NCBI GenBank assembly: GCA_038496445.1
Contig: JALMLS010000143.1
Span: 434,001 to 498,000, forward strand
Source: Trichosphaerium sp. ATCC 40318
Lineage: Eukaryota > Discosea > Flabellinia > Trichosidae
DNA length: 64,000 nt
Direction of reading: 5' to 3'
In this document: positions 10,758 through 20,985 of the stretch, piece after piece
How positions within the stretch are numbered: the first letter of the stretch is position 1
Layout of the letters: each line of letters begins with the position of its first letter
Notes under the pieces: generated by a model
Told to the model about the DNA's origin: nothing
The model's input: the letters and a program-made list of their open reading frames with translations, nothing else
Databases searched by the model: none
Program-made: the position numbers and the translations under genes

Positions 10758-11659
10758 TTCTAAGTAATATATAAGTAAACAACGCAATTTGGTGACAAAT
10801 GTGCAAAAAAGGGAGTCAGAGCGCGTGACTGTTTTTTTTTTGATGCGACTACGTCAGTTAAGTACATAGACGGCAGTAAACGCGTAAAATGGGTTGTGAA
10901 TTAGTTTTGTTTTTAGATAGTTTGTTTACACAACCACACACGCATGCGTCGTTCATTTTGTGAAGATAAAACCGTTTGCGTACTACTTTGGTGCTGTACT
11001 CGTTTCTTCATAGTTATTTTACTTTTAATAGCTTGGTAATAACTGTTAGTATGCGATACGTTGCGTTTAACGAGCAACTTGTAACAGTCTACAAGTTTCA
11101 ATCACTAATTAGGCGTCTTTGCCGTTTGAGGCACCACAAAAACGCCGAAAGCTAAAAATGTCACACAGGACAGTTCCTACTTTTTGTAAACCTATTGACA
11201 TGTACCTCTTTGATGTTTCTCATTGTTGCGAAGCAATACGGAGAAAAAATATTAAAAATAAACTGAACAGTCGCAAGGAATTAACTTGTGGTAGCGCGGA
11301 GTCCTGTGGTTTACGTCATTGAGGTAAAAAACATGACCTCAAAAAGGTAAAAACTATACACCAGTCTCAGGAAACATAAATCTTTTGGTGTATTTTAAGC
11401 TTGTGATTGTGAAAAAAAACCCGCGACTAAGGCGGGATAATAAGTCCGAAAACTGCTATCAGAAAAACGTTTGGCATACACTTAAGAAGAGTGTCTCAAG
11501 CCCCACAATTTCAAAATAGGCGTTATAGCAAGAGTACAACGCCAATAATACACCATGAAAGGTCACTAAAATTCAAGCATCTAAAAAGGAGCGTTATTTA
11601 CGTAAAACAGTTCCACCAGCGCATGGCATGCCCTAAAAAGTACAACAAACAGCATTCTG
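10758..11659. other. Intergenic region, divergent promoters
   Basis: About 900 bases between the divergent repeat-protein and FHA genes. Two short frames (minus strand near 10913-11101, plus strand near 11157-11322) lack family resemblance and strong coding character, so I leave them unannotated. Confidence 0.35.
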
Positions 11660-13428
11660 ATGATAGATGAAGAAACTGAAATTGACTACGTCATAACGTT
11701 ATGTCCTCGGCTTGGGGATGATAGTAAGCTCTAGTTAGCATAAAAACGCCATAAGATTAACTATTTAACAGGTGGTACTGATTTTACTCTAACTCCCGGC
11801 GAGACGTATTTTATTGGTAGAGGCGTAGATTGTATAGACTTTGGAGTTTATCTAAACGATAATAACCACCTAAGCAGAAAACAACTATCAGTGACTCATA
11901 TAGAGAAGGAACCAACAGTTTTAATAACACAAGTACGTTGTACCAGTATTTAACGATATTTTTTTAAAATTATATCTCAAAACTATTTCCATTGCATTTC
12001 ACCTATAAAAAATCGCTTCTGACGCGTGGAGAACACGTAATAAAATTATTAGCAGTTTTTTTTTTCAGAACAAGACTTTTTTGGCAAGTCCGAAATTCGC
12101 GACTAAGCCTCTTTGTTTTAAGCTTGGTATTAACCCTGGATGTATCATTGGTACTAACGGATCCAAACATTCCCCCATGGCACAACATGATAGCGTAAAA
12201 CTTGCAGATGGCTCTTTTTTTGCTCTATTATACCGTACGCCTTTTCAAGGCTGTAACTATCTAAGGGTTTTACTTAGTTGATGGCAAACCTCTGTTTAAG
12301 TTTGAAGTGAAGATTAAACCAGCAGAGAGAACATCTCTTCCTAGGTCGAAAGTGCAACTCAAAAAACATACAACTTCGTCCCCTTCTATACAGGAACATC
12401 AACCTTCTATAGATTTTATCATGCGTCCTCCACTGTCAAAATCAATGTCAAAGTCAATGTCAAAATCAGGTTCTCTTTCAAGGTCTGTTTCAAGTCATGT
12501 TAAATCAGATGGAAGTGTTAGTTCGCATCCAATGGCAGCTGAGTTTAAAGCTATTTTTAATAGTTCAAAAGAGTCCGTAGCAAGCATTGAAGCCAACTAT
12601 AGTATGGGCAATCAAGCGGAGTCTTTGCCACCAAGCGTTGATTTTGGTGATGGTGCTACTAGTAGCTCAAGCCTAAAAAGAAAAACCGAAGATTCAAAGC
12701 CTTCTCAGTACACTCCACAGAAGAAGAAAGTTCGTAGAGAGTTATTTAGTGATACACCTCCAATGTCACCAGACGGCTCAGATAATAAACATAATATGAA
12801 TAAAAAGGTAAGTCACGTTTTGCTTTTTTTAAAGTATGCTGAGACTGGCTTATTGATTTTCTGTTCTAAGGTCAAAGAAATTCAGGAAATATTTCCTTCA
12901 ACCCCACCAAAGGAAGCAAAAGCTGAGTTACTAAAACACAATAAAGACGTATCAAAAACTCTTACAGCAATGCTCGCACAAGAGAAGATGAAAATAGACT
13001 ATGAAAATAGAAAACGTGAATCTATGGGTGGAGATCAGAGTGAACCTATTGAAACTGTTCCTCTACCAAAAAATAGTCTACCTAAGAGTAGTTCGTCACT
13101 TAACCTTTCTGGGAGTACCCCTTCATTATTCGAAAATGAAAACGAACGAAAGACTGGGTACGTCACCTTCTGTTTAAATCGTACTTTTTTCTTGGTTTTC
13201 TTGATTGTACCGAGTATTAATCTTTTATCTTCTAGAGTTGAGTCTTCAGTTGATGTAGTAGCGCTTCAAGCATTACTAAAGGAGAAGACTGAGCGAATAT
13301 CAGAGCAGTCTCAGTTATTAAAAGCTAAAGATGATAGTATAAACAAACTTCAATCCAAAGTACATAAACTTGAAGCAAAAGTTCTTAAGCTCGAAGCAAG
13401 GTTAAGAGACAACACAGATCTTGAATAA
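11660..13428 (+). CDS. FHA-domain protein with CUE-like domain and coiled coil
   Basis: Six exons (11660-11723, 11772-11932, 12069-12234, 12266-12807, 12871-13157, 13236-13428) join in frame to about 470 residues. The N-terminal 110 residues are a phosphothreonine-binding FHA domain of the PNKP/aprataxin type: LTPGETYFIGRG, NHLSRKQLSV, and the closing VKLADGSFFALLYRFYLV. A Ser-rich disordered stretch with SKSMSKSMSKSGSLSRSVSS and a basic KKKVRREL patch follows. Next is a CUE-like helix bundle, KEIQEIFPSTPPKEAKAELL, which in other proteins binds ubiquitin. The C-terminus is a Lys/Glu coiled coil. The intron at 12235-12265 is only 31 bases. FHA of this class usually binds phosphorylated DNA-repair scaffolds, so a repair or chromatin role is plausible. 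Confidence 0.8.
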
Positions 13429-13564
13429 AATTGTAATTTTAAAAGTAAAATACTACGTAATGTTGAGCTTTTTGAAACAACGAAAAACAATGAAGAAAGG
13501 TGTCACTTACCTGACAACGAGTGACCTTTTCTGACTGTGTACAAGAGGCTTTTTAGAAACAGTT

Positions 13565-15979
13565 ATGGCATCAAGGAGAGGCACCCAAGAGGTACTATAT
13601 TCATACCAGTTCTAGTAAGTAATATCAAAAAGGAAGCCCTTCTTGGCAGTTCTAACCGACAATGTCACTTCGCACGTGCCAAAGTAGTTATATCCTCGCT
13701 GGCTATATTATTGGTCGTTGTTACAATGGCTTTAGTTGTTGTATTAGCAACACAGCATCCTAGCATAAAAATACCTAAAGCTAGTACCATTGAAGGCTTT
13801 ACTGTAACTGCCGATCAAGGTACAGCAAATATAAATAACGGAAATATTGCTAAACAAGTTTCCACACTTTAGCACCAGACATTCTGTTGTATAACGCGGA
13901 TGTGTATACTATGGAAGAAGGCGCACCTAAAGCAACGGCTGTAGCGATTTCAGGCACGTGGTAAAACCGTTAGCACGTGAATTTTATTCTGAGTATAACC
14001 AAAAAGGGAATACGATTTCGGAAGTCTATACAGAGTTACCTCCTTCTGTACTTCGTCAAGCTATGGAAAGGTATGTCAACTAACTTTTAAATGGGATCTG
14101 TAACCATCCTTTAGCTCCACTTGTCAAGTTATAGACATGAAAGGTGCCTTTGTTTTACCAGGCCTTATTGATGGTCATACTCACTTCGATGACGCTGGAC
14201 GTATACTAAACGATGTCAATTTGCTCCTCGTATCTAATGACACTGCTTTTATTGAAGAGATAGAGCGTATTGTTCCCATAATTGGACCGAATGAATGGAT
14301 AACAGTACACAACAATTTTATTTATTACAAGTAACCTCATGTCTAGATTGGCTTCTGGGGAGCCTACGAGTTTGATAATAGACCTGGACCTAACAGATGG
14401 AATCCCACAAGATACACTATCGATCCTTACACTACCAAGAATCCTTTATTTGTCAACAGCTTTGACAGAGAGCTGTACCTCGCAAACACTTTAGCGCTTC
14501 AACAATCCGGTAAAAAACAAAGGAAAATACTAAGCAATTCTAACAGCTATTTCTCAATTAGGACTATTGGAAAATCCGGTTGAAGGTATGAAGATTGACG
14601 ACGGTGCACCGACTGGCCTTATTTACAAAGGATCTCCTGCAATAAATATGCTACAAGAGATTGTTAAACCAAAGTCTGACGAGAGACTTTTGAAAGAGTC
14701 TAAGGCAGCTCTCAAAGAGCTGAATAGGGCTGGTATAGTTGAGATACATGATATAACCACACCAAAACAAACAGAGTTATTTATAAAGCTACAAGAGCAA
14801 GGAGAGTTAACGTCAAGAATATGGATGCGATCTGATTTAGCACGAGCACAAGAGTTTTTGGACAAAGGAATAAAAATGGGTAAGCCAGACCACTTTTATT
14901 TTCAGTCCACAAAATAAGCCTATGTCGCATTTCTACGATCTAGTGCGTCCTCTAACGTTCGTATTAATAAGGTACCCATCCGGTGACTGGTAGATACGAT
15001 AGTTATTTACGATACGGCGCCTACAAAGGTAAGAAAAAAATACGAAAAGCAGTGCTTACAAATAGCGTAGGTTATACTGATGGTATAATGGGCAGCTATG
15101 GTGCTTTATTCTTTCAACCATATACTGATAGGCCTGATTGGTATGGTCACTACAGAAAACACTCAAGCGATACTCCACCAGACTATCTTGTAGGCAACAT
15201 GACTAAACTTCTCGAGTTGCTTAAAGTAGCACATGTTGGTGGGTTTAAAGCAAATGTTCACGCTATTGGAACAAAAGGTGTCGCTGAAACCTTGGACGTA
15301 CTAGAAGAGTTACAAAGACTTATTGGGCCGGAATTTGAAGGTTATAGGATGATACATGCGCAGGTAAAAACCTAAACTCACCAAATATTCAGTGTGTTAC
15401 TTTAGGTTCTCAGACAAGAGGACTTTGATCGATTTAAAAATCTTAAACTTACAGCTGAGATAAATCCCTATCATGTTTATGATGATATGAGATGGATGGA
15501 AGAACGTATTGGATATGAAAGGTGTAAAGGCGCTTATGCTTTCCGGTCACTTGAGAAAGGAGGTGCAAAGTTGATATTCGGATCAGATTGGCCAGGTACA
15601 GCTAATGCGTATTATGGTGTACAACCGGGCCTGTTATTGCACTCGGCTGTTAACAGAGTAAACTCAGATTTTGAGCCAATTGGAGGTATGAGCTTAATCA
15701 CGTGATGGAATAATGATATCAATATTAGGTTGGTTTCCTGAACAAAAATTAACGATTGAGGAGTCTCTAAGAGCTTATACTATAAACGCAGCTGAGGGGA
15801 CGTTCGAAGGGGATATAAAAGGATCTATTAAAGTAGGAAAACTAGCTGATATAACAGTATTTGACGTTAATCCTTTCGAACTGGAAGATACGAACGATTT
15901 ACTAAAGATCAAAGTACTCATGACTATGGTGGATGGTAACATAGTCTTCAATGAAGTCAAGATATTACCATCAGAATAA
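13565..15979 (+). CDS. Membrane-anchored YtcJ-type metal-dependent amidohydrolase
   Basis: ATG 13565 (MASRRGTQE) joins to a segment with one membrane helix (VVISSLAILLVVVTMALVVV), giving a type II anchor. The amidohydrolase starts with APDILLYNADVYTMEEGAP and the metal motif VLPGLIDGHTHFDDAG. Later exons give IGFWGAYEFDNRPGPNRW, GYTDGIMGSYGALFFQPY, VHAIGTKGV, the MIHAQ motif, LIFGSDWPG with the conserved Asp, and the C-terminal SIKVGKLADITVFDVNPFEL. These are the ordered motifs of the amidohydrolase-3/YtcJ family, which hydrolyse amide or formyl bonds; the substrate is unknown. The intron 13954-14006 starts with GC (TTCAG|gcacgtgg). Exon joins around 14880-15000 are unresolved. The catalytic domain is probably lumenal or extracellular. 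Confidence 0.8.
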
Positions 15980-16353
15980 TAACTTCTTAGTACTGCACAG
16001 TAAATAAAAAGCCCACCTACTAAACCCAAAATGTTAAATGGAAATTGTGTGAGTTTTCTACATTATACGCAACATCACGTGCTTGGATTTACTGTTCTAC
16101 TTTATGAAAATTTTTGTGTTTATATCAAGGTAGTTGCTAACTCAACACTCAACATAACCAGAACTAGGGATGTTCAGATAATCATGCTCGTTTAAAGGAA
16201 GTGTTTTCTTTTTTCAGAACGCTGTCTTTATTGCTCTAACGCACGTCGTATTTCAGTATCTTACTGGCACTCTATTACTCGAGTGCTTTTGCGCAAGTCA
16301 ACTTAAGTTAGCGCTTAACGTTGATATTTCTTTGTACTTTTACTAAATTCTGA
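15980..16353. other. Intergenic region
   Basis: Tandem genes on the same strand. Contains poly(A) signals after the amidohydrolase and presumably the promoter of the acyl-CoA synthetase, including a TCACGTG element near 16075. Confidence 0.4.
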
Positions 16354-18852
16354 ATGGCAACACTTCGAGACGTTATAGTTTCTAACCTAAAGGATAACGG
16401 CGATAAAAAAGCTGTAGTTATTCCTGATGGAGGTCCTTCATTGAGCTACAAGTCGTTTTCAGAAGAGGTGACGCGCTTGAGAGACGTATTCGTTGCTGGT
16501 ACGCGTATTAGAACCTTTTTAGGAACTTATAACAATTAGGTGGATTAAAACCACAAGAAGTAGTGTCTATCGTCATTTCCAACAATATGGAGTACTTGAC
16601 AACATTCTTCGCAGTGACATGGGCACGAGGTACAAAATAATTTAAAGAAAGTCACTAAATACGCCGAAACGCGTAGTTAACACTTTATCTGTAATTTTCA
16701 AGCCTTTCAAAACGTTCGTTGACGTTTTCACTCTAAACTGTCCGAATTAACCTAATCCTCCCTTTATAGGCATATCTAACCCTCTAAACCCAAAATACCG
16801 CGTTGATGAATTTTCTTTCTACATGGAGGATGTAAAAACAAAGATTCTCCTTCTACCTAAGGGATCACCAGAAGATCATCCTGCAAGGTAAATACTAATA
16901 ACGAATTCCTTTTCTGACTTCCGAAAACAAACAAAAAACAAAATTCTGCTTTTTTCGCTAAGGAAGCTGTTTTGAAGCGTGAAGCACACGTACAACACTT
17001 TATTTGTTGTTCTTTTTTCTCACCATACTACTTAGGGAAGCCGCTAAAAAATTGAGCGTTGCTGTATGGGAAGTAAGCCTTGAAGATGGAAAAGTACAAT
17101 TACACCCTTCTGAAGCATTAGGCACTGCAAAGCACGATGAAGTACCAAAACCAGGTTAGCTTTTTTTGATGTTTTTTCTTTTTTCGGCGTGGCTGTGTTG
17201 ACACTCACTTAATTCTGTGTTTAGAGGATATTGCAATGTTTCTACATACTAGTGGTACAACTAGTAAGCCAAAAGGAGTACCATTGAGACATGTTAATAT
17301 AACAACAACATTGAAGAATATTGTCAGTACGTAAAAAAAAACCTGTTTGTATATTTAATTAATTTCTGTTGTAGATACGTACACTTTGACGCCTAAAGAT
17401 ACTTCCCTCATTGTTATGCCTCTATTCCACGTACACGGACTAATTGGAGCCACATTATCTACGCTCTTATCTGGCGGTACAGTACGTAATATCTTGTCAA
17501 TTTTTTCTTCTATCTAGCGCCACCTTAAAACTGAAAAAACAGCCCTTCACGACAATTTTGAGCTTTTTCCTATTATAAAAGCCGAGTTATAACATCTGTA
17601 TACATTCTAAGAGTACCTGTTTTAGGTTGTGATCCCTCCAAAGTTCTCAGCATCAAACTTTTGGAGATTGGTAAAAGAAAACAATGTTTCATGGTATTCG
17701 GCTGTATCGACTATTCACCAAATCCTTCTATCAAGAGCTGATTCCGACAAAGCACCTACAGGCGTTTTAAGGTTCATCAGGTGCGTATTTACTAGAAAAG
17801 AAAAAAAAAACCCACACATTTTGTTTCATGTAGATTTTGAAGTCTCATGTGATTGTTTAGGTCTTGCAGTGCTTCACTTGCTCCTGTTGTCATTGAAGGT
17901 ATTGTAAAGAGATTTGGCGCACCTGTCTGCGAAGCATACGGTATGACTGAAGCAGCTCATCAAATGTCTTCAAACCCAATCGGAAAAGCAAAGGTAATTT
18001 GTTTTTCGGTCTTGAGTTTTACATCCCAATTAATTTTCGACAAATTCTAACTCGTTCAATAGCCTGGAAGTGTTGGTTTACCTACAAATGTAGAAATAGC
18101 TATCATGGACACAGAAACAGAGGAGAAGAAACCACAAGGTAAGACTATCACGAGTCAAAAAAGAATAAAACAGTTTTCTCACAATATTCTTAGGTGAAAA
18201 AGGTGAAATTTGCATCAGAGGCAAAAACGTTACATGGGGGTAAGTGTATCGCACTCCTGTCTTACTGTTTATACTGACTATTAAATAGATACCATAATCG
18301 CCCAGAAGCAAATGAAGCATGCTTCACAGAAAACAAGTGGTTCAGAACTGGAGACCAAGTACGATTATTGTTTTAGTGCTTGCTGCTTATGATGCTCTTT
18401 CGCAGGGATTTTTGGATGAAGAAGGTTACCTTACCCTCACTGGTCGTTTGAAGGAGCTTATTAACAGAGGAGGAGAAAAGATATCTCCTATTGAGCTCGA
18501 TAGCGTTCTATTGGTAAGTGTTGAAGATAGTAACTTTCCTTTTTACATTTGTCTCTTTGCTCTTTTAGTTTTACAGTCTTTTAACATGTTGTAGGCACAC
18601 CCAAAGGTTGGTGATGCTGTAGCTTTCGCTATTCCTGATGAGAAATACGGAGAAGAAGTTGCATGTGCTGTTATTCCTAAAGAAAACGAAACAGTTACTG
18701 TTGAAGAAATCCAAAACTACATCAGGGAGAAACTTGTTGATTTCAAAGTACCAAAGCGCGTATTTGTTACTGATGGATTCCCACGTACTGCTACTGGTAA
18801 AATTCAAAGACGTGTTGTTCGTGAGTTCTTCCTCAGCAAGGATAAAAAGTAA
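16354..18852 (+). CDS. Acyl-CoA synthetase, PCS60/AAE3 (oxalyl-CoA synthetase) type
   Basis: About a dozen exons encode roughly 510 residues of the ANL superfamily: acid plus ATP to acyl-AMP, then acyl-CoA. Visible motifs are the P-loop [48 protein letters not shown], the substrate/AMP motif [66 protein letters not shown] and the C-terminal [11 protein letters not shown]. The AAHQM and [13 protein letters not shown] strings and the overall length match fungal Pcs60 and plant AAE3, which act on oxalate. The protein ends FFLSKDKK, so the peroxisomal SKL signal of Pcs60 is missing, suggesting a cytosolic place as for AAE3. Introns are typically 40-100 bases. Confidence 0.88.
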
Positions 18853-19071
18853 TTGAAAAACAAAAAACAAAAAAAAGAATAAACTGAGAAAACAACAAAT
18901 TTATTGCTAATGGCGTATGCTTGAGTTGTTCACGTTAAATATTTGTTTATAAAACAAGCAACTACAACGGCATAGTTATGTTACGTATTTAGCTTGGAGG
19001 ATACCACCATTACAACCCAGTTGTCAAGATGTTTTCAAATTTAGCTTTTTGAAAGACATTTTAGTTTTGTC

Positions 19072-20130
19072 TTAGATTGGTTCTCCTGAATTCCACTTCT
19101 TGTATGCATTACGTATTCTGCCATAACAACACTCGTAGTGGCAAGATAGCTGTCCATTTTCACGCCACTCTTTGTATTCACCATGTATTTCATTGTCGAC
19201 ATAGAAAGTCTTTGTTTCAAGATGTCCATTCTCATACCACTTTTTATACTCACCAATTCTTTTGTCATCAACATACATACACATTTCATCAAGCTGTCCA
19301 TTTTTGTACCAACGCTTAAGCTCACCATTCTTTTTACCGTTAGTAAAGTTACATTGCCAGTTAATTTGACCATTCTTAAACCACCTCTTACAGACACCAT
19401 GCCGTTTATCATCAACAAACATGTGATGTATACTCATTTGACCATCCTTTTCCCATGCCTTGTACTCTCCACTTTTCTTGCCATTGATGTAGACAACATG
19501 TACACATAAAAGACCATTCGTATGCCACTCTTTAAACTCACCATTCTTAACACCATTAGAATAAAAGTAGTGTTGGGAAATTTGACCATCCTCTAACCAA
19601 TGCTTAAACTCTCCATTCCTTTTGTCATCAATATATGCTGCCTGTATATCTATTTGTCCGCTGTTGTACCACACCTTATACTCTCCTTCAAGCCTGCCGT
19701 TCACGTGATAGCAATGCTTCCGCAATTTACCATTAGCGTGCCATGCCTTGTACTCTCCTTCTCGTTTACCATCAAAATAAAAACCATTCGTTTCCATTTG
19801 AGCATTGTAATACCACTTCCAGTATTCCCCTTCTTTCTTGTTGTTGACGTAATTTTGATGCCTTTTTTTAACACCCATATGCCAGTCTTTACACACTCCT
19901 TCAACTTTACCATTTACATAGTCGCAGTGTCTAATGAATGGGATCAGTGAATCCCTATCATTGTATCGTTTCTTCCATTTGCCGTGTTTCTCAAAGTTGC
20001 CATCAAACCTTGATGACATTGCAGTGTACTTTGATAAGAGAGGCCACATGACATACAACCTAAAGTCTAAATCAGTGACACAAAGATGTAGCTCAACAGG
20101 AAGCCGTAATAAACGGCATATCTCATCCAT
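19072..20130 (-). CDS. F-box-like protein with about eleven MORN-type repeats
   Basis: One uninterrupted exon of 352 codons. The N-terminus MDEICRLLRLPVELHLC is F-box-like, followed by LLSKYTAMSSRFD and FEKHGKWKKRY, the same order as in the paralogue at 10056-10757. Then come about eleven repeats of about 23 residues, pattern G-E-Y/F/L-K-x-W-x-x-x-G-Q-[LIM]-x-x-x-x-x-[YF]-x-[DN]-[GD]-K-x-x, for example GEYKAWHANGKLRKHCYHV and GEYKKWYENGHLETKTFYV. No introns, signal peptide or membrane helix. The same architecture (LPxEL head plus Trp-rich MORN-like repeats) is abundant in marseilleviruses and other large DNA viruses of amoebae, which I know from family knowledge, not from a search. Likely a protein-binding adaptor. 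Confidence 0.78.
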   Translation of the reverse strand: MDEICRLLRLPVELHLCVTDLDFRLYVMWPLLSKYTAMSSRFDGNFEKHGKWKKRYNDRDSLIPFIRHCDYVNGKVEGVCKDWHMGVKKRHQNYVNNKKEGEYWKWYYNAQMETNGFYFDGKREGEYKAWHANGKLRKHCYHVNGRLEGEYKVWYNSGQIDIQAAYIDDKRNGEFKHWLEDGQISQHYFYSNGVKNGEFKEWHTNGLLCVHVVYINGKKSGEYKAWEKDGQMSIHHMFVDDKRHGVCKRWFKNGQINWQCNFTNGKKNGELKRWYKNGQLDEMCMYVDDKRIGEYKKWYENGHLETKTFYVDNEIHGEYKEWRENGQLSCHYECCYGRIRNAYKKWNSGEPI

Positions 20131-20374
20131 TTTAGTAATATTTATCTACGTAAATAAATTATTACAATAACTGAAACAAATCTTGTGCTGATCTCAATTT
20201 TGTTTATGCTGGTGAGAGCGGATAGAAAAATACTAACAGCGAATAACGTTTTATTCTTAGGCGGTTAAAAATGGTAAATAAATAAAACGCACGTGATAGA
20301 TTTTTCAGATGTCTAAATGTTAGACCAAGGATCCCTAGTCGTTACACCTACGAAAATAGAATACCACGAGTTTT

Positions 20375-20654
20375 CTACGTTAGGTCAACGGTTTTAAAAA
20401 AACCATCACTGCTAATTTTTTTTCCATGTTTTGAAAAAGTACCAATTTCTATTGTCAAGGTGTTCTTGGCAGCCATAGTATGCTTTTTAGGTTTTTTCAT
20501 CTCAACAGCCTTGATATTGCTTTGTAAGTTGCAACTTGACTACAGTCGAAAAAAATCAGCTAAATTTGCCAGGAAGCAACGAAGATAATAGCACTATAAA
20601 ATCGAATATATTACCCTCCCAGTTGAGATCAATCTTGATATAAGTAGGTGTCAT
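20375..20654 (-). CDS. Possible small basic protein, unknown
   Basis: On the minus strand an exon after a CTGTAG acceptor reads about SCNLQSNIKAVEMKKPKKHT and continues through TLTIEIGTFSKHGKKISSDG to VDLT and a TAG at 20375-20377. The composition is protein-like. An ATG at 20652-20654 opens MTPTYIKIDLNWE before a GTAATA donor, but the phases do not fit this acceptor, so the true first exon is unresolved. No family recognised. The remaining sequence from here to 20985 shows nothing else. Confidence 0.25.
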
Positions 20655-20985
20655 GACGCCCTTTTTATTCTTGTATGCTTATTCTGCTTGCAGAGCAACC
20701 CTGTTGTTCATCAAGTAATCTAGTGTCTAGGTTGCGTATCTTAGTCTATTTTGCTGACAAAATCAGTATCACGTGCTCTGTTTACAAGTAAAACAACTTC
20801 CAACTACTGTCACGAAATATCGTCATCTCTAACAATAGAATGTGTTGCCTCTCACGTTCATTTTTCAGTTCGGTTTTCTATTCTCAGATTAGTTTACCAC
20901 AAATTACGTGAATACCTTTTTTGTCGAAAATCGTATCGTTATTAGGCAAATACAAAAATAATACTTACAATACAGCAACAATACA

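Noticed and set aside
13857-13871. Apparent 15-base intron in the amidohydrolase gene
   Set aside because: The GTACAG donor after ADQ gives an intron of about 53 bases and the expected APDILLYNADVYTM.
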